A DNA stretch of 64,000 bases from NCBI RefSeq assembly GCF_000498495.1, contig NZ_AVCS01000006.1, positions 62,001 to 126,000 on the forward strand, written 5' to 3'. The notes under the pieces were generated by a model. It saw nothing but the letters and a program-made list of their open reading frames with translations. It had not been told where the DNA came from and did no database searches. Below, in pieces: positions 14,744 through 23,270 of the stretch. The position numbers were made by a program, and so were the translations under genes. This DNA is from Flavobacterium enshiense DK69 (GTDB taxonomy: Bacteria; Bacteroidota; Bacteroidia; Flavobacteriales; Flavobacteriaceae). Numbering within the stretch: the stretch's first letter is position 1; each line of letters opens with the position of its first letter.

Positions 14744-15604
14744 ATGGCAAACTTAAAGGAAATACGTAACAGGATTACTTCCGTTTCATCTACGATGCAG
14801 ATTACATCGGCGATGAAGATGGTATCTGCAGCAAAGTTGAAAAAAGCACAGGATGCGATTACAGCGATGCGCCCTTATGCCGAAAAATTAACCGAGTTAA
14901 TCCAAAATCTTAGTGCTTCTTTGGAAGGTGATTTCGCCGGACAATACACAGAGCAGAGGGAGGTTAAAAAAGTATTGTTGGTAGTGGTTACATCAAACAG
15001 AGGTTTGTGTGGTGCTTTCAATGCTAACGTACTTAAACAGGTTAAAAATCTATCTGAAACGACTTATGCCGGAAAAGAGGTAGGTGTTTTTGCCATCGGT
15101 AAGAAAGCAAACGATGCTTTGGTTAAAACGAATACAATCGTGGCTAACCGTAGTAGCATTTTTGACGATCTGACATTTGACAACGCAGCACACATCGCCG
15201 AAACGCTTACACAATTATTTGTGACAGGTGAATACGATAAAATTGAATTGGTATACAACCAATTTAAAAATGCCGCTACTCAAATTGTGGTAACCGAGCA
15301 ATTCTTGCCATTGGCACCTGTAGAAATCAAGCAGGTAGCTACTTCGGATTATATTTTCGAGCCGACAAAAGAGGAAATTGTGTTGACATTGATCCCGAAA
15401 TCATTAAAAACACAGTTATACAAAGCGGTGAGAGATTCTTTCGCAGCAGAGCATGGAGCGCGTATGACGGCAATGCACAAAGCAACCGATAACGCAACCG
15501 AATTGAGAAATCAATTGAAATTGACTTACAACAAAGCGCGTCAGGCTGCTATTACAAACGAAATCTTAGAGATTGTTGGTGGAGCTGAAGCTTTGAATAA
15601 CTAA
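14744..15604 (+). CDS. atpG: ATP synthase F1 subunit gamma
   Basis: The 286-residue central shaft of F1. It begins ANLKEIRNRITSVSSTMQIT, SAMKMVSAAKLKKAQDA, the signature N-terminal coiled coil, and ends with the antiparallel C-terminal helix containing TELRNQLKLTYNKARQAAIT and EILEIVGGAEAL. Length is normal. It is the last gene of the cluster; a 12-bp terminator follows. Subunits beta and epsilon (atpD, atpC) must be encoded elsewhere, as is usual in flavobacteria. Confidence 0.96.
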   Translation: MANLKEIRNRITSVSSTMQITSAMKMVSAAKLKKAQDAITAMRPYAEKLTELIQNLSASLEGDFAGQYTEQREVKKVLLVVVTSNRGLCGAFNANVLKQVKNLSETTYAGKEVGVFAIGKKANDALVKTNTIVANRSSIFDDLTFDNAAHIAETLTQLFVTGEYDKIELVYNQFKNAATQIVVTEQFLPLAPVEIKQVATSDYIFEPTKEEIVLTLIPKSLKTQLYKAVRDSFAAEHGARMTAMHKATDNATELRNQLKLTYNKARQAAITNEILEIVGGAEALNN

Positions 15605-15624
15605 GCTGATTTTTAAATAAAAGT

Positions 15625-15656
15625 AAAAGAGTCAACATTTGTTGACTCTTTTTTTG
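15625..15656 (+). terminator. Terminator of the ATP synthase operon
   Basis: AAAAGAGTCAAC (15625-15636) and GTTGACTCTTTT (15641-15652) form a perfect 12-bp stem with an ATTT loop, followed by more Ts. Confidence 0.9.
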
Positions 15657-15689
15657 TTTACATTTATTCGAAAATTCAAATACGGAAAA

Positions 15690-16127
15690 GTGGAAATCAA
15701 AGAACTTACCACCTTGGCTGAAATGACATCGCAATTGGAACTGATCCGTCAATTGTATCCTAAAATGACATTTCAGAAATACGAATCTTTTCTAAAGGAA
15801 ATGATCCCGCACAAGTATACTCAGATTGCGGTTTTTGATAACAATAAATGCATCGGAATTACGGGCTGCTGGTTTTCGACAAAATTGTGGAGCGGAAAAT
15901 ACCTGGAAATAGACAATTTTGTTGTGGATGAAGCGCACCGTTCTCAAGGTATAGGTAAAATGCTGACGGATTTTATAGAACAAAAAGCGTTGGCCTTAGG
16001 CTGTACCAATATTGTTTTGGATGCTTTTACAACAAATTTTAAGGCCCATCGTTTCTACTACAATCAGGGTTATGCTCCCAAAGGCTTTCACTTTGTGAAA
16101 ATCCTTGACAAAGATGGGTTAACCTAA
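15690..16127 (+). CDS. GNAT family N-acetyltransferase
   Basis: An acetyl-CoA-dependent acetyltransferase of about 145 residues; the substrate is unknown. The GNAT fold is seen in the acceptor half (IAVFDNNKCIGITGCWFSTK), then beta-4 LEIDNFVVDEAHRSQGIGKML with the RSQGIG pyrophosphate loop (motif A Q/RxxGxG/A), and the C-terminal FYYNQGYAPKGFHF. I chose the GTG at 15690, giving VEIKELTTLAEM, because the more upstream in-frame TTG at 15639 lies inside the atpG terminator hairpin. The ATG at 15723 is an alternative start. It probably stands alone. Confidence 0.8.
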   Translation: MEIKELTTLAEMTSQLELIRQLYPKMTFQKYESFLKEMIPHKYTQIAVFDNNKCIGITGCWFSTKLWSGKYLEIDNFVVDEAHRSQGIGKMLTDFIEQKALALGCTNIVLDAFTTNFKAHRFYYNQGYAPKGFHFVKILDKDGLT

Positions 16128-16159
16128 ATATTCTTTCCTGAATAAACCGTAGGATTGCT

Positions 16160-16167
16160 TATTTTTG
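16160..16167 (+). promoter_or_regulatory. Bacteroidetes -7 box for the flippase gene
   Basis: TATTTTTG (TAnnTTTG consensus) lies 26 bases before the TTG start codon at 16194. No TTG is found at the standard -33 spacing. Confidence 0.45.
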
Positions 16168-16193
16168 CGTATCATTAGTCAAAACAGTACATT

Positions 16194-17666
16194 TTGAGCC
16201 TTTATAAAAATCTTTTCAAGCAAACCTTCATTTACGGAATTGCCACGGTGCTTCCGCGGATGTTGAGTTTCCTGCTGGTTCGTTTATATACCGATTTAAT
16301 GCCCAGAAGCGAATACGGTGAAGTTACCGTTGTTTTATCCTGGATGGTATTCTTCAATGTGATCCTTTCCTACGGAATGGAAACCGCTTTTTTCAGGTTC
16401 TATAACAAGGAAGAGAATAAGAAAAGCGTTATTGAAACCACGACGATTTCCATTTTTTGGACCTCAATATCGTTTCTGTCCATCGCACTGTTGTTTCGGA
16501 ACACCCTAGCCAATTGGGCAGGCGTGGAAATTCAATATGTAACCTATGCCATTTGGATTTTGGTTTTTGATGCCCTGGCAATCATACCGTTTTCGAAATT
16601 GCGTGCTACGCAACGGCCCATGAAATATGCCGTGATTAAAATTGGGAATGTGGTTGTGAACCTGGGACTGAATATCTTTTTCTTATTGGTTTTGCCAAAA
16701 TTAGCGCAGTCGGATCCGGAATCGTTCTGGAGCAGTATTTTTATTTATGATTTTCAGGTAGGCTATATTTTTGTGGCCAATTTAATCGCGAGCCTTGCGA
16801 CATTGTTGGTTTTTCTTCCCGATTATATTTTCCTGAAATGGCATTTCAACATTTCGCTTTGGAAAAACATGATGCATTATGGCTGGCCCATTCTATTTGC
16901 CGGTTTGGCCTTCGGGATCAACGAGCATTTCGATAAAATTTTATTGGAAAAATTATTGCCTCAAAACATAGCATTATCCGAAGTGGGGGCTTATTCAGCC
17001 TGTTATAAACTGGGCTTGTTCATGGTCTTGTTTCGAACCGCCTATACTTTGGGGATCGAACCTTTTTTCTTCAGTCATGCCGGAAACGAAAATGCACCGC
17101 AAACTTATGCCACGGTAACCAAATACTTTGTGATTTTCGGATCGCTTATTTTATTGTGCGTAGTTGTTTTTGCCGATGTATTAAAAGTGATCCTGATAGG
17201 GAATCCGGAATATTGGGAAGCCATGAAAGTAGTTCCCTTAATTATTCTGGCGAATTTCTTCCTAGGAATTTACACCAATCTGTCGGTTTGGTATAAGTTG
17301 ATTGACAAGACACAGGTCGGAGCCTATATTTCTGTTTTAGGGGCCATAGTCACCTTGGCTCTAAACTTTTTGCTGATACCGAAATTCAGTTATATGGGTT
17401 CAGCCATCGCTACATTGGCGGCTTATGGTTCCATGATGGCCATTTCATATTATCTGGGAAACAAACATTATCCCATTCCGTACGATAAGAAAAGGATATT
17501 TGGGTATTTGGGGGTTTCCACGCTTTTATCCGGACTTTCGTTTTATGTTGACGTATTCCGCGAAAGCTATATTTTCGGTATCGTAGCCATTTTAATTTTT
17601 ACCTATTTTATTTATCACAACGAAAAAGAAACTTTACTTCGTGTAATGAGAAGAAAAGTGGCTTAA
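16194..17666 (+). CDS. Polysaccharide biosynthesis flippase (Wzx/MurJ-type)
   Basis: A 490-residue integral membrane protein with 12-14 hydrophobic helices of the MVF/polysaccharide flippase superfamily. It probably moves a lipid-linked saccharide across the inner membrane. It starts SLYKNLFKQTFIYGIATVLPRMLSFLL, which is typical of the family, and has the RLYTDLMPRSEYGEVTVV loop after helix 1. The frame opens at a TTG at 16194 that is directly followed by this motif; no ATG fits. The next gene (dut) starts 42 bases later. No glycosyltransferase cluster is adjacent, so the substrate is open. Confidence 0.86.
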   Translation: MSLYKNLFKQTFIYGIATVLPRMLSFLLVRLYTDLMPRSEYGEVTVVLSWMVFFNVILSYGMETAFFRFYNKEENKKSVIETTTISIFWTSISFLSIALLFRNTLANWAGVEIQYVTYAIWILVFDALAIIPFSKLRATQRPMKYAVIKIGNVVVNLGLNIFFLLVLPKLAQSDPESFWSSIFIYDFQVGYIFVANLIASLATLLVFLPDYIFLKWHFNISLWKNMMHYGWPILFAGLAFGINEHFDKILLEKLLPQNIALSEVGAYSACYKLGLFMVLFRTAYTLGIEPFFFSHAGNENAPQTYATVTKYFVIFGSLILLCVVVFADVLKVILIGNPEYWEAMKVVPLIILANFFLGIYTNLSVWYKLIDKTQVGAYISVLGAIVTLALNFLLIPKFSYMGSAIATLAAYGSMMAISYYLGNKHYPIPYDKKRIFGYLGVSTLLSGLSFYVDVFRESYIFGIVAILIFTYFIYHNEKETLLRVMRRKVA

Positions 17667-17708
17667 TTTTTTTATTTTTAAACTTTTATTACAATAATAT
17701 TACCAGAA

Positions 17709-18143
17709 ATGACAATTAAAATCATCAATAAATCAGAGCATCCGCTACCTAATTACGAAACCAATGCTTCGGCAGGGATGGACTTACGCGCAAATATTTC
17801 CGAACCGATAACCTTAAAACCGCTGGAAAGAGCTTTGGTAAAAACCGGACTTTTTATAGAATTGCCAATCGGTTACGAGGCTCAGGTGCGTCCAAGAAGC
17901 GGACTGGCTTTCAAAAAAGGAATCACAGTATTGAATTCCCCGGGAACAGTTGATGCTGATTATCGTGGTGAAATCGGTGTGATATTGGTAAACTTGTCCA
18001 ACGAACCTTTTGTGGTTGAAAACGGAGAGCGTATTGCTCAGTTAATCATCGCCAAACACGAACGTGCTGAATGGCTGGAGGCTGTTGAGCTTACCGAAAC
18101 GTCCCGTGGCGAAGGCGGATTTGGCAGTACAGGAGTGAAATAA
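17709..18143 (+). CDS. dut: dUTP diphosphatase
   Basis: A trimeric dUTPase (144 residues) that hydrolyses dUTP to dUMP and PPi, keeping uracil out of DNA and supplying dTMP synthesis. All five motifs are present: AGMDLRA (22-28), RPRSGLA (61-67), [10 protein letters not shown] (79-88) with the catalytic Asp, GERIAQ (106-111), and the C-terminal P-loop-like arm [10 protein letters not shown] (133-142). It is intact and of normal length. It is followed by a sugar nucleotidyltransferase gene after 86 bases. Confidence 0.97.
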   Translation: MTIKIINKSEHPLPNYETNASAGMDLRANISEPITLKPLERALVKTGLFIELPIGYEAQVRPRSGLAFKKGITVLNSPGTVDADYRGEIGVILVNLSNEPFVVENGERIAQLIIAKHERAEWLEAVELTETSRGEGGFGSTGVK

Positions 18144-18229
18144 ATTAATTTAAATAATTTAAAAGATTGAATGATTTGGGATTTGTGTGAATTTGTAATC
18201 ATTTAATTTTTCAATCGTATAATAAAAAA

Positions 18230-19240
18230 ATGAAAATAATAGTACCGATGGCCGGACGTGGTTCACGCCTTCGCCCACACACATTGACAATTCCAAAACC
18301 ATTGATTCCGATTGCCGGAAAACCAATCGTACACCGTTTGGTAGAGGATATCGCCGGTGTGATCAATCAGGAAATTGAAGAAATCGCATTTATCATTCAC
18401 GAAAGTTTTGGTAAGCAGGTGGAAGAAGATCTGATTGCTATTGCAGAGAAATTAGGTTCTAAAGGAAGAATCTATTATCAGAATGAAGCTTTAGGAACCG
18501 CACATGCCATTATGTGTGCTAAAGACAGTATGTCAGGACCGATTGTTGTTGCTTACGCAGATACGTTGTTCCGTGCCGACTTCGCGCTTGATACTTCGGC
18601 AGACAGCGTAATCTGGGTAAAACAAGTGGAAGACCCAAGTGCTTTCGGTGTCGTGCAACTGAACGGAAACAATCAGATTGTGGATTTCGTGGAGAAACCA
18701 AAAGAGTTTGTTTCAGATTTAGCAATCATCGGAATTTATTATTTCAAAAGCGGGGAAACTTTACGTTCGGAATTACAATATTTATTAGATAATAATGTTG
18801 TTAAAGGAGGTGAGTATCAATTAACTGACGGATTGGAAAATATGAAACAAAAAGGCATGAAATTTGTGCCTGGTAAAGTAGACGAATGGATGGATTGCGG
18901 TAACAAGGAAGTTACGGTAGATACTAATTCACGTATGCTGCGTTTTCTTCATAATGATGGTGTTAATATGGTTTCAGCTAGCGCAAGAATTGAAAATTCC
19001 ACTATTATCCCGCCTTGTTTCATCGGGGATGATGTGGTGTTGATCAATTCAACTGTAGGGCCTAATGTTTCTTTGGGAAGAGCAACGCATCTTACCAATA
19101 CAACGATCAAAAACAGTTTGGTGCAAACGCATGCGCATATTAAAAATGCGGATTTGGATAATGCAATGATTGGAAACCATGCTGCCTTTGACGGGAATTT
19201 TAAAGCTGTCAGTATCGGAGATTACTCTGTTTTAGAATAA
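18230..19240 (+). CDS. Sugar-1-phosphate nucleotidyltransferase
   Basis: A 336-residue enzyme that makes an NDP-sugar from a sugar 1-phosphate and NTP. The nucleotidyltransferase domain (residues 1-235) has MAGRGSRLRPHTLTIPKPLIP, the GxGxRLxP...PKP loop, plus YADTLF for metal binding and VEKPKEF. The C-terminal ~85 residues have hexapeptide left-handed beta-helix character (IENSTIIPPCFIGDDVVLIN, STVGPNVSLGRATHLTNTTI). This architecture is seen in RmlA-long and GlmU-like enzymes; the sugar cannot be assigned. The following TPR gene starts three bases after the stop codon, suggesting cotranscription. Confidence 0.87.
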   Translation: MKIIVPMAGRGSRLRPHTLTIPKPLIPIAGKPIVHRLVEDIAGVINQEIEEIAFIIHESFGKQVEEDLIAIAEKLGSKGRIYYQNEALGTAHAIMCAKDSMSGPIVVAYADTLFRADFALDTSADSVIWVKQVEDPSAFGVVQLNGNNQIVDFVEKPKEFVSDLAIIGIYYFKSGETLRSELQYLLDNNVVKGGEYQLTDGLENMKQKGMKFVPGKVDEWMDCGNKEVTVDTNSRMLRFLHNDGVNMVSASARIENSTIIPPCFIGDDVVLINSTVGPNVSLGRATHLTNTTIKNSLVQTHAHIKNADLDNAMIGNHAAFDGNFKAVSIGDYSVLE

Positions 19241-19243
19241 GAT

Positions 19244-20596
19244 ATGAAAGTGAAGGTTTGGATAAAAGCTGTGTCTGTTTTGGGAACCATGTTGTTCTCG
19301 GTGTTGTCTTTTGCCCAAACCGAACCGGATTCCATTGCCATTGCTAAAAATGAATTCGAAGAGCATTTCTTTGAAGCGTTAAAGCAGAAAGGTATCGAAA
19401 ACTACGATAAAGCTATCGTTGAGATTGAAAAATGCCTGGTGAAAGAACCCAACAATCCGGTTTTGCATCACGAGTTGGGAAAAAATTACCTGGCTCTGAA
19501 AAAATATCCCGAAGCGCAAAGGGCTTTCCAGAAAGCGGTCGACCTGAATCCAAAAGAGCGCTGGTACTGGAACGGCCTGTACGATGTTTATTATGAAACA
19601 AAAGATTATCCGAATTCGATTATTGTAGTTCAGAAACTAATTGAATTTGATAAAGAATTTCAGGATGATTTGGTTTCGCTGTATATGTACACCCATCAGT
19701 TTGAAAAAGCATTGGCACTGATTGAGGAAATGGAACGGACATCGAATATTTCCCAAATGATGGAGACCTATAAGCTTCAGATCCTGAGTGAAAGTCAGCA
19801 CAATAAACCACAAAAGGAACAGCTGGAACAGGCCATTGTGAAATATCCGAAAGTAGAAGAAAACTACATTCAGTTGATTTATTTGTACACCGAAAGCAAT
19901 CAGGAAGAAAAAGCATTGGAAGTGGCTAAGAAATTGGAGCAGAACATTCCCAATTCCGATTGGGCTCAGGTAAGCCTCTTTAAATTTCATTTGAATAACG
20001 GAGACGGAGCAAAAGCTGCATCGGCCATGCAGTCTGTTTTGAACAGTACCAAAATAGAACAAAAAATCAAACATCGAATCCTGAATGAATTTCTGATTTT
20101 TGTCAACAAGACAAATACAATGGACAATGAGTTGGAAAAAGCCGTTGATGTATTTGAAGACCAGACGGAGGTTAATGTGGCGAAAGAAATTGGTGTGTTT
20201 TTTCTCAATAAGAAAAAGAACGACAAAGCTGTACATTATTTTGAGAAAAGTCTGTTGAAACAAAAAGACGACATACTCGTCATAGAATTGTTGTTACAGT
20301 GCTATACCGATACCAATCAGTTTGATAAAGTATACAAGCGCGCCGAAGATTATCTGGAAATGTATCCCAGCCAGGCACGACTTTATTTTTACGCAGGTTT
20401 GGCTCAAAACCAATTGAAGAATTATAAAAAAGCGGTTTCGATTTTAAATTCGGGAATAGATTTTGTGGTAGACGATATCGACCTGGAAATTAATTTCAAC
20501 ATTCAGTTGGGAGAAGCGTATAATGGGTTAGGTGATCAAAATAAAAAATACGCTTATTTCAACAGAGCGGAACAATTGTTAAAACAAAAAAAATAA
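19244..20596 (+). CDS. Secreted TPR-repeat protein
   Basis: A 450-residue periplasmic tetratricopeptide-repeat protein. A signal peptide is visible (VSVLGTMLFSVLSFAQ), followed by repeated TPR units such as NNPVLHHELGKNYLALKKY and PEAQRAFQKAVDLNPKERWY, and at the end ARLYFYAGLAQNQLKNYKKA. TPR proteins are protein-protein adaptors; no catalytic motif is seen. Its TAA stop overlaps the ATG of the DUF4292 lipoprotein in a TAATG junction, and it lies three bases after the nucleotidyltransferase. A joint envelope-biogenesis role of this block is an inference. Confidence 0.87.
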   Translation: MKVKVWIKAVSVLGTMLFSVLSFAQTEPDSIAIAKNEFEEHFFEALKQKGIENYDKAIVEIEKCLVKEPNNPVLHHELGKNYLALKKYPEAQRAFQKAVDLNPKERWYWNGLYDVYYETKDYPNSIIVVQKLIEFDKEFQDDLVSLYMYTHQFEKALALIEEMERTSNISQMMETYKLQILSESQHNKPQKEQLEQAIVKYPKVEENYIQLIYLYTESNQEEKALEVAKKLEQNIPNSDWAQVSLFKFHLNNGDGAKAASAMQSVLNSTKIEQKIKHRILNEFLIFVNKTNTMDNELEKAVDVFEDQTEVNVAKEIGVFFLNKKKNDKAVHYFEKSLLKQKDDILVIELLLQCYTDTNQFDKVYKRAEDYLEMYPSQARLYFYAGLAQNQLKNYKKAVSILNSGIDFVVDDIDLEINFNIQLGEAYNGLGDQNKKYAYFNRAEQLLKQKK

Positions 20597-21360
20597 TGCA
20601 GAAGTGGCTTGCGGTCTTCGGACTTCTTTTTCTTTTTTCCTGTAAACCAAAGCAGATGGTAGCTGATAGTGGTGCTTCCAAAAATGTAGCGGTTTCAAAA
20701 ATTATTTCCGGCCATTATGCCAATAGTAAGGATTTTGAAACGCTAAATATTAAGGCAAATGCCCGTTATGAAGACGATAAGCAAACCCAGAATGTAACTG
20801 CGGAAATCCGTATAAAGAAAGACGAAAGAATACTGGTAATCGTTCGTTTCTTTGGAATCACAATGGCCAAAGCGATGATTACTCCGGATAAAGTAAGCTA
20901 TTACGAAAAAATCAACGGTAAATATTTTGAAGGGAATTATTCGCTTTTAAGCAAATGGCTTGGAACGGACCTCGACTTTCAAAAAGTTCAGAATTTATTC
21001 CTCGGATTGGCGTTGGACGATCTAACCAAAGGGCAATATGTGGAAGCTTTGGAAAGCAACATGTATAAATTAAAAAGCAAAAACAACGGGAATACAGAGA
21101 AGGAATTTTTATTTGAAGGAGCTAATTTCCTTTTGAAAAAGGAAATCCTTACCCAAAAAACAGAGGGACGATCGCTAGAAATAGATTATCTTACACATAA
21201 GGATTCTCCAAAAGGAATCATGCCTTTTGATATTGCTATTCAGGCGATGCAAAAAGATAAAGTTTCCCTGGAAATTGGTTATAATTCGGTTTCCTTTGAT
21301 GAGGAGTTGTCTTTTTCTTATGATGTGCCGGATGGCTATGAACAAATTTTTATTGACTAA
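20596..21360 (+). CDS. DUF4292 lipoprotein
   Basis: A 254-residue lipoprotein. The signal ends in LFLFSC with Cys16 as the lipid-attachment site. The body fits DUF4292, a Bacteroidetes family with a LolA/LolB-like fold as I recall it (IKKDERILVIVRFFGITMAK, PDKVSYYEKINGKYFEGNY, and the C-terminal SLEIGYNSVSFDEELSF). The function is not established; a role in lipoprotein or lipid handling is possible. It overlaps the upstream TPR gene by one base and is followed 20 bases later by the EnvC-like gene, so the TPR, DUF4292 and EnvC genes look like one operon. Confidence 0.85.
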   Translation: MQKWLAVFGLLFLFSCKPKQMVADSGASKNVAVSKIISGHYANSKDFETLNIKANARYEDDKQTQNVTAEIRIKKDERILVIVRFFGITMAKAMITPDKVSYYEKINGKYFEGNYSLLSKWLGTDLDFQKVQNLFLGLALDDLTKGQYVEALESNMYKLKSKNNGNTEKEFLFEGANFLLKKEILTQKTEGRSLEIDYLTHKDSPKGIMPFDIAIQAMQKDKVSLEIGYNSVSFDEELSFSYDVPDGYEQIFID

Positions 21361-21380
21361 ATTTGCCAAAATTATTTACA

Positions 21381-22628
21381 ATGCATAAACTACTGCTTTC
21401 TATATTTTTCTTCTGTTTGGCCACCGTTGCCTGGGCACAATCCAACGATGATAAGCAACGTCAGTTGGAGGAACGAAGAGCTCAGCTTCAGAAAGAAATT
21501 CAGGAAACGCAAGTTCGTCTTCAGGAAGAAAGAAAAAAAGAAAAAAATATTTTGGGTCAGATTGCACAGCAGAATAAAAAAATTCAGTTGAGCCAGACGC
21601 TGATTAATACTACTTCGAAGCAGAAGCGTTTATTGTCCGATGGCATTTATCTGAAGCAATTGGAAATTAATAAACTAAACAGAGAGCTGAAAGATCTGAA
21701 AGTGGATTATGCCAATATGATTGTGAAATCATATAAAAGCCGTTCGGAACAAAGCCGTTATATGTTTATCCTTTCCTCCCAGAATTTTCTTCAGGCATAC
21801 AAAAGGATGCAATACATGAAGCAGTATGCCAGTTTCCGAAAAATGCAGGGTGAGGAAATTAAAGTAAAAACAACACAGATTTCACGGGCGACCGCTGTTT
21901 TAGAAGTAAAGAAGAAAGAGAAGGAAAAGGTTATTAAGGAAAGTGAGCAGGAAAAGCGCGAATACGAAAAAGACAAAGCAGAGCAACAGCGTTTGGCTAA
22001 AATCGTCCAGAAAGACAAGAAAAAACTAACTGCTGAAATCAAGAAAAAGCAAGCTGAATCCAAAGCCATCGACAGGCAAATCCAACGAATGATTCGTGAG
22101 GCGATTGCTGCGGCCAACAAAAAAGCTGCTGCCTCCGGGAAAACGATTGTGAAATCCTCTTCTGGGGCGGCTGATCCAGCAAAATTTGTCTTGACGACTG
22201 AAGGAAAAGAATTGGCAGACAACTTTAAAGCGAATAGGGGAAGATTGCCATGGCCTGTTGAAAAAGGGTATGTTTATTCTTCTTTCGGAACGCATCAGCA
22301 CCCGGAGTATCCTGATCTTACCATTACCAACAGTGGGGTGGAAATTGCAACGGAATCGGGTTCGAATGCAAGGGCAGTTTTTAGTGGAGAAGTACTACAG
22401 ATTCAAGTGCTCAATGCAAACAACAAGGCGGTCTATATTCAACATGGGGATTACATTACCGTGTACCAAAACCTTAAGAGCGTGTCAGTTTCTAAAGGCG
22501 ACAAGGTAAGTGCTAAACAAACCATAGGTAAAATCCATACCAGTTCAAGCGGTAAGGCTGTTGTCAAGTTCATGATTTTCCAAAATACAACGACACTTAA
22601 TCCGCAGAGTTGGATTAGTAATATGTAA
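21381..22628 (+). CDS. EnvC-like murein hydrolase activator with degenerate M23 domain
   Basis: About 415 residues: a signal peptide (LLLSIFFFCLATVAWAQ), a long coiled coil of about 220 residues (RQLEERRAQLQKEIQETQ and on), a basic linker, and a C-terminal LytM/M23 domain. The start is the ATG at 21381; an upstream TTG at 21363 would put six extra residues before the signal peptide. The M23 zinc ligands are missing: the HxGxD site reads NSGVE and the final HxH site reads VKF, although the middle QHGDY survives. This matches EnvC-type activators of cell-separation amidases rather than active endopeptidases. It is the last gene of its operon, and a strong terminator follows. Confidence 0.86.
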   Translation: MHKLLLSIFFFCLATVAWAQSNDDKQRQLEERRAQLQKEIQETQVRLQEERKKEKNILGQIAQQNKKIQLSQTLINTTSKQKRLLSDGIYLKQLEINKLNRELKDLKVDYANMIVKSYKSRSEQSRYMFILSSQNFLQAYKRMQYMKQYASFRKMQGEEIKVKTTQISRATAVLEVKKKEKEKVIKESEQEKREYEKDKAEQQRLAKIVQKDKKKLTAEIKKKQAESKAIDRQIQRMIREAIAAANKKAAASGKTIVKSSSGAADPAKFVLTTEGKELADNFKANRGRLPWPVEKGYVYSSFGTHQHPEYPDLTITNSGVEIATESGSNARAVFSGEVLQIQVLNANNKAVYIQHGDYITVYQNLKSVSVSKGDKVSAKQTIGKIHTSSSGKAVVKFMIFQNTTTLNPQSWISNM

Positions 22629-22630
22629 CA

Positions 22631-22663
22631 AAAAAGCCGTTTGAATTTCAAACGGCTTTTTTG
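22631..22663. terminator. Bidirectional terminator
   Basis: The arms 22631-22644 and 22648-22661 (AAAAAGCCGTTTGA and TCAAACGGCTTTTT) pair over 14 bp with a 3-base loop. It lies between the convergent envC-like and thioesterase genes, with an A-tract and T-tract on either side. Confidence 0.88.
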
Positions 22664-22683
22664 TTTATATCTAATGATATGTG

Positions 22684-23199
22684 TTATTCTACAGCAAAAA
22701 GAGCTTTTAATTCTGTAGCATCTGCTGGTTTCATTTTACCGGCCAGAATTAAGCTCAATTGTTTTCTTCGTAAGGCCGCTTCAAATCGTTTCTTGTCTTC
22801 TTCTGTTTCCGGTACAACTTGAGGAACTTCGACTGGTCTTCCGGTATCGTCTACTGCAACGAAAGTGTAAATGGCCTGCCCGACGCTGTTTTTGATTCCG
22901 GTTTCGCGGTCCTCTGTCCACACATCGCTCACAATTTCCATTGAACTGGTAAAAGTTCTAGAAACCCTTGCCTCAATGGTCACCACGGCTCCCAAAGGAA
23001 TGGCTCTGTTAAAAGCCACATGGTTTACCGAAGCGGTCACGCAAATTCTTCTCGAATGTCTTCGGGCGGTTATGCTGGCTGCACGGTCAATACGTGCTAA
23101 CAATTCACCTCCAAAAAGATTGTTTAGCGGATTGGTTTCTCCAGGCAAAACCAAGTCGGTTAAGACTGTAACGGAGTCTGATGGTTTTTTGTCTTGCAT
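22684..23199 (-). CDS. Acyl-CoA thioesterase (hotdog fold, YciA/BACH type)
   Basis: A 171-residue hotdog thioesterase that hydrolyses acyl-CoA to free acid and CoA. The signature NNLFGGELLARIDRAA (NxxFGGxxLxxxD, holding the catalytic Asn and Asp) and the second segment VTASVNHVAFNRAIPLG are clear. The C-terminal tail (EEDKKRFEAALRRKQLSL) is common to the ACOT-type family. It is probably monocistronic; the HU/SPOR gene upstream on the same strand ends with its own terminator. A TAACTTTG promoter box lies 16 bases before the ATG. Confidence 0.88.
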   Translation of the reverse strand: MQDKKPSDSVTVLTDLVLPGETNPLNNLFGGELLARIDRAASITARRHSRRICVTASVNHVAFNRAIPLGAVVTIEARVSRTFTSSMEIVSDVWTEDRETGIKNSVGQAIYTFVAVDDTGRPVEVPQVVPETEEDKKRFEAALRRKQLSLILAGKMKPADATELKALFAVE

Positions 23200-23215
23200 A
23201 GCGTGATTATTTTTG

Positions 23216-23223
23216 CAAAGTTA
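23216..23223 (-). promoter_or_regulatory. Bacteroidetes -7 box for the thioesterase gene
   Basis: The minus strand reads TAACTTTG (TAnnTTTG) 16 bases before the start codon. A minus-strand TTG at 23248-23250 lies 24 bases upstream, longer than the usual spacing. Confidence 0.4.
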
Positions 23224-23236
23224 GCAATAAAAGCAT

Positions 23237-23263
23237 AAAAAAATCCCCAAAGTTTGAGGATTT
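23237..23263 (-). terminator. Terminator of the HU/SPOR gene
   Basis: On the minus strand AAATCCTCAAA pairs with TTTGGGGATTT, one G-U pair included, with a one-base turn. It is followed by a run of Ts (plus-strand A-tract 23235-23243) just after the stop codon of the HU/SPOR gene. Confidence 0.75.
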
Positions 23264-23270
23264 AATAATT

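Noticed and set aside
15639-15689. Upstream TTG start for the GNAT gene
   Set aside because: The TTG lies in the loop/stem of the atpG terminator; the GTG at 15690 gives a sensible N-terminus.
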